64,000 nucleotides of DNA, from assembly GCF_001553785.1 (NCBI RefSeq), contig NZ_LOJP01000001.1, positions 2,264,987 through 2,328,986 on the forward strand. The letters run 5' to 3'. Origin of the DNA: Actinoplanes sp. TFC3 (GTDB lineage Bacteria; Actinomycetota; Actinomycetes; Mycobacteriales; Micromonosporaceae). Below, piece by piece: positions 26,451-36,022 of this stretch; within the stretch, counting starts at the first letter, position 1; every line of letters starts with the position of its first letter. A model generated the notes under the pieces. The model saw nothing but the letters and a program-made list of their open reading frames with translations, did not search any database and had not been told where the DNA came from. Made by a program: the position numbers and the translations under genes.

Positions 26451-26879
26451 ATGACGGAGACCAGCGGCACCCGGATGCGCACGTCCGACGCCGAGCGCGA
26501 GCAGGTTGCCACGATTCTGCGGGCCGCGATGGCCGAGGGGCGGCTCTCGCTGGAGGAGGGCGAGGAGCGGCTGAGCAGCGTGTACGCGTCCAAGTACCGC
26601 GACGAGCTGGCCCCGCTGACCGCCGATCTGCCCGGCGGTGGACGTCAAGCGCTGCGCGAGACCCCTGAGGCGCGCGCCGCGACACGCCGGGACCTGCGCC
26701 GCCACGCGGGATTCGTGATCTTCATCGCGGCCCTGCTGACCGGGTTGTTCCTGCTGTCCAACGCGCACTTCTTCTGGCCTGCCATCCCGCTGACGTTCCT
26801 GGTCATCGGGCTGATCCGGCACGCCCGCCACGGCGATCGGCGGCCCCGGTTCAGCCACCGGATGCACGGCGGATGGTGA
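26451..26879 (+). CDS. DUF1707 domain membrane protein
   Basis: 142 aa. An N-terminal DUF1707 (SHOCT-like) module (about 8-60, RTSDAEREQVATILRAAMAE then RLSLEEGEERLSSVYASKYR) is followed by two membrane segments (about 88-125) and a basic tail. The function of these actinobacterial proteins is unknown. ATG at 26451 with AGGAAGGGG nearby. It is divergent from the sensor kinase. Confidence 0.8.
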   Translation: MTETSGTRMRTSDAEREQVATILRAAMAEGRLSLEEGEERLSSVYASKYRDELAPLTADLPGGGRQALRETPEARAATRRDLRRHAGFVIFIAALLTGLFLLSNAHFFWPAIPLTFLVIGLIRHARHGDRRPRFSHRMHGGW

Positions 26880-26976
26880 TGTTGGTCTCTCCATAGTGGA
26901 AGCGGGGGTCGTTGCCCACCTTGTCCACCGATGCGACAGTGGTGCCCCTGATCGGCATGAGGGGTGGGCAACAACC

Positions 26977-27801
26977 ATGATGGGTCCGTCGCACGCTTTG
27001 TCGGGCGCGGCGGTCTGGCTCGCCGGGAGCTGGGCGCTCGACTATTTCGCGGGCTACGAGCAGAGTCCCCTGGCCGTGGCCATTGGCACGACGGTGTGCG
27101 CGGGCGGCGCGCTGCTGCCCGACCTCGACCTGTCCGGCAAGGTCACCCGCAATCAGGGCGGCGCCACCGTGGCCCGCACGTTCGGGGTGTTCTCGCTGTT
27201 CATCGCCGAGGTGGTCGAGAAGGTGTCGCTGGGCATCTACACCGCGACCAAGCTCAGCAAGGACCCGCGGCGCAACAACGGCCACCGCACCTTCACCCAC
27301 ACGCTGCCGTTCGCCGCGCTGGTCGGGTGGGGCACGACGACGCTCGCGACCTCGTACGGCAAATGGGCAGTTGTCGGCATTATCTTCTTCATGGCCGGGC
27401 TCGCCCTGCGGGGATTGTTCGACGAGTGGGCCGAGCGCGCGGGCTGGGTCATCATCACCATCTCGGCCGCCGCGATCGCCTGGTTCACCGCGGCCAACCT
27501 GCCCGGCGAGCGGGGTTATCCGATGCTCGGCGCGGCGGTCGCCGTGGGGTGCGTGGTGCACCTGTTCGGCGACATGATCACCAAGAATGGCGTGCCCATC
27601 CTGTGGCCCATCCCGCTCAACCGGCGGATGTGGCGGATGATCGGCATCCCCGACGGCATCGCCGTGCAGGTCGGCGGCAAGGTCGAGACCGTCGTGCTCC
27701 GGACCGTTTTCACGGTGATCTCGGTGCTGGCCGTCGCCGCGATGTTCGCCCCGCACGTGCTGCGCCAGCTCAACCTGGACGCCCTGAGCAGCGGACCCTG
27801 A
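26977..27801 (+). CDS. Membrane-bound metal-dependent hydrolase (YdjM family)
   Basis: 274 aa. MMGPSHALSGAAVWLAG begins the family signature with an N-terminal His. LLPDLDL and NGHRTFTHTLPF provide further Asp/His metal-ligand candidates, and VVHLFGDMITKNGVPILWP carries HxxxD near the C-terminus. Several membrane segments separate these. The family (YdjM/DUF457) is an inner-membrane putative hydrolase of unknown substrate. Start chosen at the double ATG because that is where homology begins. Confidence 0.82.
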   Translation: MMGPSHALSGAAVWLAGSWALDYFAGYEQSPLAVAIGTTVCAGGALLPDLDLSGKVTRNQGGATVARTFGVFSLFIAEVVEKVSLGIYTATKLSKDPRRNNGHRTFTHTLPFAALVGWGTTTLATSYGKWAVVGIIFFMAGLALRGLFDEWAERAGWVIITISAAAIAWFTAANLPGERGYPMLGAAVAVGCVVHLFGDMITKNGVPILWPIPLNRRMWRMIGIPDGIAVQVGGKVETVVLRTVFTVISVLAVAAMFAPHVLRQLNLDALSSGP

Positions 27802-27835
27802 TCAACTCTCGTGTTCGTCCGTTAATGTTTTAGCC

Positions 27836-30466
27836 GTGGCTGAAGGGGAGCGTGAGCGCCTGGCGCAGGCTGACGCAGGCGAGCAGCCATGGCGCGCCTG
27901 GGGTCCCTACCTGGCCGAGCGCGCCTGGGGCACCGTGCGGGAGGACTACAGCGAGCACGGCACCGCCTGGGATTACTTCCCGCACGACCACGCCCGCTCG
28001 CGGACCTACCGGTGGAACGACGACGGCATGGCCGGGCTCAGCGACGACCGGCAGACGTTCTGCTTCGCCTTGGCGCTGTGGAACGGGCGCGACCCCATCC
28101 TCAAGGAACGCATGTTCGGCCTTGGCGGGGATGGCGGCAACCACGGCGAGGACGTCAAGGAATACTGGTGGTACCAGGACTCCACCCCCACGCACAGCTG
28201 GATGACCTGGCGTTACCACTACCCGCAGGCCGCTTTCCCGTACGACGAGCTGGTAGCCGTCAACGGCCGGCGCTCGCGTGACGAGCCGGAATACGAGCTG
28301 GTCGACACCGGCGTCTTCGACGAGGACCGGTTCTGGGCGGTGACCGTCGACTACGCCAAGGCCTCGCCGCGTGACACCTGCATCCGCATCACCGTGTCCA
28401 ACCGGGGTCCCGGCGAGGCCACCCTGCACGTGCTGCCATCGCTGTGGTTCCGCAACACCTGGTCCTGGGGTGCGGCCAACCGCCCCGTCCCGGTGCTCAC
28501 CGGCACCCCCGGCCGGCTGACCGGCGAGCACCGCAGCCTCGGGCACCTCGAGTTGCGCGGCGAGGGCGAGCCGGCCGCCCTGATGTGCGACAACGAGACC
28601 AACTCGCAGCGCCTGTGGGGTCAGCCGGGCACGAGCACGTACCCGAAGGACGGCATCAACGATTATGTGGTCTCCGGCGCCCCGACCGTCAACCCGGCGG
28701 GCACGGGCACCAAGGGCGCGCTGCACTACGAGGTGACCCTCGGGCCGGGGGAGACGCGCGAGATCCGGCTGCGGCTGGCCGAGACAGACGCTCCACCTTC
28801 GTTGGATCTGGGCCCCTCATATGAAGAGATCATCACCAAGCGCAAGGCCGAGGCCGACGCCTTCTTCGCCGAGCTGATCCCGGCGGCGGCCAGCGCGGAG
28901 GAAGCGGCGGTCGCGCGGCAGGGCATCGCCGGGCTGATGTGGGGCAAGCAGTTCTACCACTTCGACGTCAAACAATGGCTGCACGGCGACCCCGGCTCGG
29001 CTCCCCCGCCACCGGGCCGGCGCTACGGGCGCAACAACGCCTGGTGGCACATGAACAGCTTCGACGTCATCTCGATGCCGGACCCGTGGGAATACCCCTG
29101 GTACGCCGCCTGGGACCTGGCCTTCCACTGCGTCACGATCGCGCGCGTCGACCCCGGGTTCGCCAAGGCCCAGCTGCTGCTGTTGCTGCGCGAGTGGTAC
29201 ATGCACCCCAACGGCCAGATCCCCGCCTACGAGTGGGCGTTCGGCGACGTCAACCCGCCCGTGCACGCCTGGGCGGCGCTGCGCGTGTTCGAGATCGACG
29301 GCGGGCGTGACCACGACTTCCTCGCCCGGATCATGCACAAGCTGCTGCTCAACTTCACCTGGTGGGTCAACCGCAAGGACGTGGGCGGCAACAACGTGTT
29401 CGAAGGCGGCTTCCTCGGGCTGGACAACGTCGGCCCGTTCGACCGCTCGGCCGCGCTGCCGGTCGCCGGGGTGCTCGAACAGTCCGACGGCACCGGCTGG
29501 ATGGCCATGTACGCGCTCAACCTGCTCGACATCTCGATCCGGCTGGCGCTGCACGACCGCACCTACGAGGACATGGCGACCAAGTTCTTCGAGCACTTCG
29601 CCTACATCGCCGAGGCCGCGTACCAGCAGGGTCTCTGGGACGACGAGGACTGCTTCTTCTACGACGTGCTGCGCCTGCCCGACGGGCACCGGATGCCGCT
29701 CAAGGCCCGCTCGATCGTCGGCCTGCTCCCGCTCGCGGCCACCACGCGGCTGTCCGCCGGCACCCTCACCCGCCTGCCCGAGCTGGGGGCGCGGTTGCGC
29801 TGGCTGCTGGCCAACCAGCCCGACTACGGCGACGTGATCAGCGCACGGCGGCTGTCCCCGGACGGTCGCCAGCAGCGGCTGCTGTCGATGGTGGGGCAGG
29901 ACCAGTTGATGCGGATCCTGGCCCGGATGCTCGACCCCGAGGAATTTCTCTCCCCGTACGGCCTCAGAACGCTCTCCCGCTCCCACGCGGAGAAACCTTT
30001 CACGGTCTCGCTCGGCGGCTCGGACTTCACCGTCGGTTACGAGCCCGCCGAGAGCACCAGCGGGCTGTTCGGCGGCAACTCCAACTGGCGTGGCCCGATC
30101 TGGATGCCCACCAACTTTCTGCTGGTCGAGGCGCTGCGCGAGTTCGCCGCGTTCTACGGCGACGACCTACAGGTCGAATATCCGACCGGCTCGGCCACCA
30201 AGTGCTCGCTGACCGCGGTGGCCGACGACCTGTCCCGCCGGTTGATCTCGCTGTTCGTGCCGGACTCGTGGGGCCGGCGCCCGATCTACGGCGCGAACGA
30301 GCTCTTCCAGACCCACCCGGACTGGAAGGACCTGGTCGCCTTCCCCGAGTATTTCCACGGCGACAACGGCGCGGGCCTGGGCGCCTGGCACCAGACCGGC
30401 TGGACCGCCCTGGTCGTCGACCTGATCCTCACCCTGCACCGACCCGAACCACCTAGCCCGTCTTGA
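27836..30466 (+). CDS. GH63-like glycoside hydrolase (MGH1-type glucosidase domain)
   Basis: 876 aa. An N-terminal beta domain with WNDDGMAGLSDD and FALALWNGRDPILKERMFG is followed by an (alpha/alpha)6 barrel. That barrel contains MPDPWEYPWYAAWDLAFHC, QIPAYEWAFGDVNPPVHAWA and FGGNSNWRGPIWMPTNFL. It matches the bacterial GH63-like enzymes annotated as glucosidases. No signal peptide, so probably cytoplasmic. GTG start 34 bp after the YdjM-like gene. The 3' end overlaps the convergent membrane protein gene by 14 bp. Natural substrate unclear (glucosylglycerate, mannosylglycerate or glucan oligomers). Confidence 0.8.
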   Translation: MAEGERERLAQADAGEQPWRAWGPYLAERAWGTVREDYSEHGTAWDYFPHDHARSRTYRWNDDGMAGLSDDRQTFCFALALWNGRDPILKERMFGLGGDGGNHGEDVKEYWWYQDSTPTHSWMTWRYHYPQAAFPYDELVAVNGRRSRDEPEYELVDTGVFDEDRFWAVTVDYAKASPRDTCIRITVSNRGPGEATLHVLPSLWFRNTWSWGAANRPVPVLTGTPGRLTGEHRSLGHLELRGEGEPAALMCDNETNSQRLWGQPGTSTYPKDGINDYVVSGAPTVNPAGTGTKGALHYEVTLGPGETREIRLRLAETDAPPSLDLGPSYEEIITKRKAEADAFFAELIPAAASAEEAAVARQGIAGLMWGKQFYHFDVKQWLHGDPGSAPPPPGRRYGRNNAWWHMNSFDVISMPDPWEYPWYAAWDLAFHCVTIARVDPGFAKAQLLLLLREWYMHPNGQIPAYEWAFGDVNPPVHAWAALRVFEIDGGRDHDFLARIMHKLLLNFTWWVNRKDVGGNNVFEGGFLGLDNVGPFDRSAALPVAGVLEQSDGTGWMAMYALNLLDISIRLALHDRTYEDMATKFFEHFAYIAEAAYQQGLWDDEDCFFYDVLRLPDGHRMPLKARSIVGLLPLAATTRLSAGTLTRLPELGARLRWLLANQPDYGDVISARRLSPDGRQQRLLSMVGQDQLMRILARMLDPEEFLSPYGLRTLSRSHAEKPFTVSLGGSDFTVGYEPAESTSGLFGGNSNWRGPIWMPTNFLLVEALREFAAFYGDDLQVEYPTGSATKCSLTAVADDLSRRLISLFVPDSWGRRPIYGANELFQTHPDWKDLVAFPEYFHGDNGAGLGAWHQTGWTALVVDLILTLHRPEPPSPS

Positions 30467-31466
30467 TCTCGGGGGTGCAGTTCTCCCGGTAGGGGTCGGC
30501 GCGCCACAGGCAGACCTGCAGCGTCACCGCCCGGCCGTTGATGGTGGTGGGGACGGCCGGGCTGTGCACGTAGTTGCGGTTGTCGACGGCCAGGTCGGTG
30601 CCGCAGGAGTGCCAGGGGCCGTCGGTGAAGCGCCAGCGGATCCGGCTGCCGCCCGCTTCCGGGGCGTTGTCGTCCGAGCCGGCGCGACCCCAGTAGTACG
30701 TGCGGCCGTTGCGGCGGGCGTAGCGGGCCGAGCCGTTCATGGCGTCGAAGTCCAGGGTCGGGTCGAGCCGGGTGGCGGCCTTGTCGTCGAACGTGGTGGG
30801 CGTACCGATGATGATTTCGCCCGGGTCGGCGCCGGCGGTGCAGGCGGCGTCGGACTTGTCGGGATCGTCGCGCAGGACCAGGAACGTGCCGACGCCCACG
30901 CCGAGCACCAGCGCCACGGCCAGCATGATGAGCAGGGGGCGGCGGGGGTTGCGGACCGGCCGGTCGATGGGCAGTGGGCGTTCGATCACCTCGGTGCGGG
31001 TGGGGGCCGGCTGCAACTCGCCCTCCAGCACTGGCTCGGGCAGCAGACGCGGCGCTCGCTGATCGGCCTCCTCGGCGCTCTTGACCAACGCGGCAACGCG
31101 TTCGCTGGCTACGCTCAGTTGCCGTTCGGCAGCGGTGTCCGGGGGATCCCCGGCGATCAGCTGCGCGGCCCTGGCGACCGCCACCACCGCGATCGGGTTG
31201 GTGAGGTAGCGCAGATCGCCGGCCAGCACGGCCCCCACGACGTCCTTGTCCATCGACAGCCCCGGCGCCAGCCGGTGCGTGCCGATCACCTCGGCGAGAT
31301 GGCGCAGCGAGGCTGGGCGGCGCCGGCGTTTGGGCACCGGGCGCCCCGGTGGCGGGTGGTATACCCCGTCGCGCCCGGCCCGGGTCACCGCTGCGCCGAG
31401 GTTCGACGTCAGTAACTGGGCCGCCTCGTGGACCTGGGCCCACCACGGCTCGACCGGCTCCATCAT
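30453..31466 (-). CDS. Single-pass membrane protein with extracytoplasmic Cys-containing domain
   Basis: 337 aa from the ATG at 31466 (MMEPVEPWWAQ). The cytoplasmic part of about 180 residues begins with an HTH-like region (SLRHLAEVIGTHRLAPGLSM). One membrane helix (LLIMLAVALVLGVGVGTFLV) follows, then an external domain of about 130 residues with Cys in SDAACTAG, HSCGTD, LQVCLW and ENCTP. I do not recognise the external domain. It looks like a membrane-anchored regulator or sensor. A TTG farther upstream is possible but lacks a better ribosome site. Confidence 0.65.
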   Translation of the reverse strand: MMEPVEPWWAQVHEAAQLLTSNLGAAVTRAGRDGVYHPPPGRPVPKRRRRPASLRHLAEVIGTHRLAPGLSMDKDVVGAVLAGDLRYLTNPIAVVAVARAAQLIAGDPPDTAAERQLSVASERVAALVKSAEEADQRAPRLLPEPVLEGELQPAPTRTEVIERPLPIDRPVRNPRRPLLIMLAVALVLGVGVGTFLVLRDDPDKSDAACTAGADPGEIIIGTPTTFDDKAATRLDPTLDFDAMNGSARYARRNGRTYYWGRAGSDDNAPEAGGSRIRWRFTDGPWHSCGTDLAVDNRNYVHSPAVPTTINGRAVTLQVCLWRADPYRENCTPEIKTG

Positions 31467-31520
31467 GCTCGTGATGCCCCCGTTCAGCAATCGACGCCGA
31501 CCATTGTGTCAGAGCACGTC

Positions 31521-31545
31521 TATCTGTCTACCGCAGACAGATAGG
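31521..31545. promoter_or_regulatory. Perfect inverted repeat CTATCTGTCT-ACCGC-AGACAGATAG
   Basis: Ten-base perfect arms around a five-base loop in the divergent gap between the single-pass membrane protein and the small secreted protein. It is AT-richer than its surroundings. It could be an operator for either gene or a hairpin in the leader of the secreted protein. Confidence 0.65.
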
Positions 31546-31651
31546 CCGAGGTCAGGGACATCTCGAGGTTGCTGGGCGGCAGCCTGCGGGCCGAGCATCG
31601 AACTCGTCGCCGGGACGTCCGGCGGCGGTTTGTCTCCACTTAGGAGGACCC

Positions 31652-31996
31652 ATGTCCAAGCCGAAGCGGATCACCCAGGCGCTGGCAGTGGCCGGCGCCG
31701 GCCTCGCGCTCGCCGTCTCCGCCGGAGCCACCGGCGCCCACGCCGCCACCGCGACCGCAGCTGGCGCACCGAGCGCGTCGGCCGCGGCGGCGTGCGTGTC
31801 GCTGGTGGGCACCTACAGCGACGGCTTCTCGAAGTACGGCACGGTCCGCAACATCTGCAGCGGGACGTACTCTTTCTACTTCGTGATCAACAACTGGCCG
31901 GACACCGGCTGCTTCTCGATCGGTGGCAACCAGACCAAGAGCTACCGTACCGGCGGCATCGCCAGCCCGGCGGCGGCCCGGACCGCCTACTGCTGA
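31652..31996 (+). CDS. Small secreted four-cysteine protein, possibly alpha-amylase-inhibitor-like
   Basis: 114 aa. A Sec signal peptide (AGLALAVSAGATGAHA) is followed by a mature domain of about 70-80 residues with exactly four cysteines at 48, 69, 87 and 114. The spacing (21, 18, 27) is close to the disulfide layout of Streptomyces tendamistat-type alpha-amylase inhibitors (16, 18, 28), and the protein likewise ends at or near its last Cys. The inhibitory Trp-Arg-Tyr triplet is absent, so activity is not implied. TAGGAGG precedes the ATG and a strong hairpin follows the gene. Confidence 0.75.
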   Translation: MSKPKRITQALAVAGAGLALAVSAGATGAHAATATAAGAPSASAAAACVSLVGTYSDGFSKYGTVRNICSGTYSFYFVINNWPDTGCFSIGGNQTKSYRTGGIASPAAARTAYC

Positions 31997-32021
31997 TTAC
32001 TGTCCGTCAACGCTGACGCGA

Positions 32022-32053
32022 GAGCCGGGCGCCGAAACGGGGGTGTCCGGCTC
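32022..32053 (+). terminator. Hairpin terminator after the small secreted protein gene
   Basis: GAGCCGGGCGCC pairs with GGTGTCCGGCTC, ten Watson-Crick pairs plus two G-U, around a GAAACGGG loop. It lies 26 bp after the stop codon. The downstream T-run is short. Confidence 0.65.
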
Positions 32054-32165
32054 CCGCGCAGGGGGGTTTCTAGAATCGGTTGATGGAGTTCGGTGCCGGC
32101 GTGGCTGCGCTCCGGGCCGGGGTACGTGATCGAGCAGGAGCCGGCGTCATGGGAGCGGGCGACCG

Positions 32166-32555
32166 GTGAGTTCACCTGCCGCTGAGCTGTTCTCGTCGGT
32201 GCGAGTGGCGCGGCTGGCCACGGTCACGCCGGACGGGGCACCTCATCTCGTACCCATCGTCTTCGCTGTTGTCGGGCAGGTCATCCACACGGCGGTGGAC
32301 GGCAAACCCAAGCGGCACCGGCGGCTGCAACGGCTGGCCAACATCGAGCGCGAACCGCGGGTGAGCGTGCTCGCCGACCACTACGACGACGACTGGGACA
32401 TGCTGTGGTGGGTTCGCGCCGACGGCCTCGCCACGATCGTCAATGAACCCGAACCCGCCCTGCTCAGCCGCTACCCGCAGTACGCCGAAACCCCGCCACC
32501 CGGCCCCTTCCTGCGCATCCACGTCACCACCTGGACGTCCTGGTCGAGCACCTAG
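32166..32555 (+). CDS. PPOX-class, probable F420-dependent oxidoreductase
   Basis: 129 aa split-barrel flavin-fold protein. It has RVARLATVTPDGAPHLVPIVF at the N-terminus (cited by residues 13-33), KRHRRLQRLANIEREPRVSVLADHY in the middle and a WWVRADG strand. This matches the actinobacterial short PPOX/F420 family (Rv0121-like). Such proteins bind coenzyme F420 or flavin and reduce unknown substrates. GTG start overlaps the end of a 28-codon open frame (GTGA). Confidence 0.82.
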   Translation: MSSPAAELFSSVRVARLATVTPDGAPHLVPIVFAVVGQVIHTAVDGKPKRHRRLQRLANIEREPRVSVLADHYDDDWDMLWWVRADGLATIVNEPEPALLSRYPQYAETPPPGPFLRIHVTTWTSWSST

Positions 32556-32613
32556 GCACTCTGAGTACGCCGACTCAAGAGAGCAGCCCTCACTCTCCGC
32601 GACGATCAACGGC

Positions 32614-34986
32614 GTGACCGCGTACCCGTGCCCCTTCTGTTCTTGCGAAGCGACCCTGACCACCGGCTGCCCCGGCTGTGGCCGCGGCCCGGACCCCGAT
32701 GCCGCCGAGGTTGTCCGGCTGGACGCCGAGATCCCGGTGCTGACCGCTCGGCTCGCCACTGCTCGGCAAGCGGTTGGCGTTGCGGATGCGGTTCTGCGCA
32801 AGGCGTGGCAGCAGCGGGAGGCTGCAGCGGCAAAGGTCCGCGCGGCGGTGGCCGGCTACCAGCACGCGCCGGCGACGACGGCTCCGATCACCACGGCGGC
32901 GGGGGAGGCCTCCACCCGGCTGGTGCAGAACACCCTGTTCACGCTGGGTGGGGTGCTGCTGGCGGTGGCCGCGATCGTGTTCACCGCCGTCGCCTGGTCG
33001 CAGTTCGGGCTCAAGGGCCGCGCGGGGCTGCTCGGCGTGGCCACCGTTGTCGCGCTGGTCGCACCGCTGTTCGCGCTGCGCCGCAAGCTGCGGGCCAGCG
33101 CCGAGACCTTCGCGGCGGTCGGGTTGCTGCTGGTGCTGCTGGACGGGTACGCCGCCTGGTACGTCAACCTGTTCGGGCTCGCCCACACCACGGCCCTGGG
33201 CTATGCGGGAGCGGTGTTCGCCGTGACCGCCGCGATCGCCGCCGGCTACGAGCACCTGACCGGTCTGACCGGCCCGCGGTACGCCGCTCTGGTGCTGGCC
33301 CAACCGGTGCTGCCGCTGGTGGTGGCGCCCTCGCATCCCGGAACGGCCGGGTGGGCGTACACGATGACGCTTGTTGCCGCCGCAAACCTGATGATCTTCC
33401 GCCTGGGCCGCTCGGTCCGGTTCGTCGCCTACGGTTTCGGGCTGGCCGCGCTGGCCCTGGCTGCCCTGCTCTCGCTCACCGGTCTGGCGGTTGCCTCAGC
33501 CACCGGATCGGCTGCCCTCTCGGCATTCGCCCTGCTCGCGGCGGCTGCGGTGCTCGCGGCGGCCCACCGGTCCTGGAGTGTTGCGCTCGCCGTGATCGCG
33601 CTGGCGATCGGCGGCGGACGGGTGGCGGCGATCGCCTCCGGCGGCTTCTGGGCGCCGATCCTGCTTGCGCTGATCGTGACCGTCCTGGCCGTTGCCGCCA
33701 CGCTTGTCCCTTCACCGGTACGCCGGGCAGCCCGCTTCGGTGCGTTGGTGTCGCTCGGTGTGCCGGTCGTAGCGGCGCTGACCGTGTTCGCCGGGACCGT
33801 CGTGTTCGGATGGTCGGACTGGCGGTTGCCGGTGGTGATCGCGGTGCTGACCGTGGGCGTTGCGGTGCTGCGGCCCCGCGTTGACGTGGTCCTCAGCGGT
33901 GTGGCTCTGACCGGGCTGGCGGCGTTGGCTGCGGTGGTCGGCTCCCGGGTGCCGTGGCCCGTCGTCGCGGTGGCCGCGGTGGTGACCGGGTTGGGGGCGC
34001 TCGTGCTGGCCGCCCTGCTGGCCGGGAACCGGTGGGCTGTTCCCGCCGGGGCCGGGGTGCTCACCGTTGGTCCGGGGCTGGCCGGGGCGGCGATCTCGGA
34101 CACGGCGACGCTGGTGGCGTTTGGGTTGACGGTGGTCGCGGGTGGCGTGGCCGCTGCTCAGGGCCGGGTTTTACCGGTGCGGGTAGCCGGTGTGGTGAGT
34201 GCGGTGCTGGCCGCGTTCGTGGAGGCCGTCGTCGCTGGTCGCCGGGCCGGGCTGGAGTGGCGCGGGATTGCCTTCGTCCTGCTGGGGACCGCGGCTGCGA
34301 TGCTGGCGGTTGGCGTACTGGTCACCTTGCGCCGGCGCGGTGCCGAGGGGCGTGTGTTGCAGGCCGCCGGGCACGGGGGAGCGCTGCTGGCGGTGCTGCT
34401 GATGGGCGACTCGGGGCGGTACATGGCCGCGGTGTGCACGTTCTGGGGTGTTGCTCTCGGGTTGCGGGCGCTGGTCCGGGCGGCCGGTGCTTGGCGTCAG
34501 CATGTGATCGCGGCCGCCGTTGTTGAGCTGGCTGCGGCGTGGATGCTGCTGGCGGCTTCGGACGTTGCGGTGGTGGAGGCGTACACGATTCCCGCGGCGG
34601 TCGTGGCTCTGCTGGCCGGCTTGCTGCTGCGGCGTGGACTGTCGAGCTGGGCTGCCTACGGTCCGGCGCTGGCTGCGGCCCTGCTGCCCACCCTGATGAC
34701 CGTGCTGGTGCAGGAGGGTGAACCGCTGCGCCGCCTGCTGCTGGGCCTGGCCGCGCTGGCACTCACGGTTGTCGGCGCCCAGATGCGGCTGCGGGCGCCG
34801 GTGGTCGCGGGTGGAGTGACGCTGGTTGTGCTCGCCCTGCATGAAGCGATCCTGGTGTGGGACTTGCTGCCGCGCTGGATCCCGCTAGCGGCGGCCGGCC
34901 TGCTGCTGGTTGGGCTCGCCATGACCCTGGAACGCCGTCGCCGCGACATGGCCCGGCTGCGTGCCGCCCTGACCCGGATGGGTTGA
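32614..34986 (+). CDS. Large polytopic membrane protein with zinc ribbon (SCO7613 C-terminal-domain type)
   Basis: About 790 aa from a GTG at 32614. It begins with a zinc-ribbon-like CPFC-x8-CPGC segment, then a helical region rich in Ala and Arg (about 25-95). Roughly twenty membrane segments continue to residue 770, with a basic C-terminal tail. It resembles the large actinobacterial proteins carrying the SCO7613 C-terminal domain, whose function is unknown. No strong ribosome site. It stands between the F420-type gene and nitronate monooxygenase. Confidence 0.75.
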   Translation: MTAYPCPFCSCEATLTTGCPGCGRGPDPDAAEVVRLDAEIPVLTARLATARQAVGVADAVLRKAWQQREAAAAKVRAAVAGYQHAPATTAPITTAAGEASTRLVQNTLFTLGGVLLAVAAIVFTAVAWSQFGLKGRAGLLGVATVVALVAPLFALRRKLRASAETFAAVGLLLVLLDGYAAWYVNLFGLAHTTALGYAGAVFAVTAAIAAGYEHLTGLTGPRYAALVLAQPVLPLVVAPSHPGTAGWAYTMTLVAAANLMIFRLGRSVRFVAYGFGLAALALAALLSLTGLAVASATGSAALSAFALLAAAAVLAAAHRSWSVALAVIALAIGGGRVAAIASGGFWAPILLALIVTVLAVAATLVPSPVRRAARFGALVSLGVPVVAALTVFAGTVVFGWSDWRLPVVIAVLTVGVAVLRPRVDVVLSGVALTGLAALAAVVGSRVPWPVVAVAAVVTGLGALVLAALLAGNRWAVPAGAGVLTVGPGLAGAAISDTATLVAFGLTVVAGGVAAAQGRVLPVRVAGVVSAVLAAFVEAVVAGRRAGLEWRGIAFVLLGTAAAMLAVGVLVTLRRRGAEGRVLQAAGHGGALLAVLLMGDSGRYMAAVCTFWGVALGLRALVRAAGAWRQHVIAAAVVELAAAWMLLAASDVAVVEAYTIPAAVVALLAGLLLRRGLSSWAAYGPALAAALLPTLMTVLVQEGEPLRRLLLGLAALALTVVGAQMRLRAPVVAGGVTLVVLALHEAILVWDLLPRWIPLAAAGLLLVGLAMTLERRRRDMARLRAALTRMG

Positions 34987-35031
34987 GCTACCCCGAACCC
35001 GCCGCGCCCGCGGGTAGGCCATGATGACCTC

Positions 35032-35997
35032 ATGGCGGTGGCAACGGCGTTCACCAACCTGCTCGGCGTGCGGCATCCGATCGCGCTGGCGCCCATGGGC
35101 GGTTCGGCCGGTGGGGCACTGGCAGCGGCGGTGTCGCGCGGCGGCGGGCTCGGGCTGCTGGGCGGCGCGTTCGGCGATCCGGAGTGGCTCGCGCGCGAGA
35201 CGCCGATCGTGGCGGAAACCGGGCTGCCGTGGGGCGCCGGCTTCCTGACGTGGGCCGTCACACTCCCAGCCATAGAACAGGTCCTACGGTACGAACCCAG
35301 CGCGCTGATGTTCTCCTTCGGCGACCCGAGCCCGTTCGTCGCAGCCGTGCACGCGGCCGGCGTCAAGGTCATCCTCCAGGTCACCGATCTCGACGAGGCA
35401 CGGCTGGCCCTCGACCTGGGTGCCGACGTGATCGTGGCCCAGGGCACCGAGGCCGGTGGCCATGGCGCGCACCGGGGACGATCGGTACTTGCGTTCGTAC
35501 CGGCCGTCGTGGATCTTGCCGGGTCCGTTCCTGTGCTGGCCGCCGGTGGCATCGCTGACGGGCGTGGCGTAGCCGCTGTGCTCGCGGCCGGCGCGGCGGG
35601 GGCGCTGATCGGCACGCGTTTCCAAGCCTCCGCGGAGGCCCTGGTCGCACCGGGCGTGACCGCGGCACTGGTACGGGCCGGCGCCGCGGACACCGAGCGG
35701 AGCCGGATCCTGGACTTCGCCCGCGGCTCAGCCTGGCCGGGGCGCTACAGCGCTCGTACGCTCGCCCACCCCTATCTGGACCGATGGCGGGGGCGGGAGA
35801 CCGAACTCGCCGCGGACGCCCAGGCCCAGCAGGATTACCGGAATGACGTGGCCCGGGGAGTCATCCCGGCGCTGCCGATCTGGGCCGGCGAGGGCGTCGA
35901 TCTGATCACCGACGTGCCGCCCGCGCAGGAGCTGGTCACCAGGCTGGCGGCACAGGCCGAGGAGGCGCTGGAGTGGATCCGGGCCAACCGCCGGTGA
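35032..35997 (+). CDS. Nitronate monooxygenase-family FMN enzyme
   Basis: 321 aa TIM-barrel flavoprotein of the 2-nitropropane dioxygenase family. N-terminal HPIALAPMGG binds FMN. VIVAQGTEAGGHGAHRG carries the conserved His, and VLAAGGIADGRGVAAVLAAGA followed by IGTRF completes phosphate binding. It probably oxidises propionate 3-nitronate or related alkyl nitronates, or acts as an unassigned FMN reductase. ATG at 35032. It is convergent with the STAND regulator. Confidence 0.88.
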   Translation: MAVATAFTNLLGVRHPIALAPMGGSAGGALAAAVSRGGGLGLLGGAFGDPEWLARETPIVAETGLPWGAGFLTWAVTLPAIEQVLRYEPSALMFSFGDPSPFVAAVHAAGVKVILQVTDLDEARLALDLGADVIVAQGTEAGGHGAHRGRSVLAFVPAVVDLAGSVPVLAAGGIADGRGVAAVLAAGAAGALIGTRFQASAEALVAPGVTAALVRAGAADTERSRILDFARGSAWPGRYSARTLAHPYLDRWRGRETELAADAQAQQDYRNDVARGVIPALPIWAGEGVDLITDVPPAQELVTRLAAQAEEALEWIRANRR

Positions 35998-36022
35998 AGC
36001 CGGACCCAGCGCCGGACCGTCT

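Noticed and set aside
32083..32169. 28-codon open frame ending in GTGA overlap with the F420/PPOX-type gene
   Set aside because: No ribosome site, Ala/Gly/Arg-rich composition typical of chance frames in GC-rich DNA. Could still be a leader peptide, but nothing supports it.
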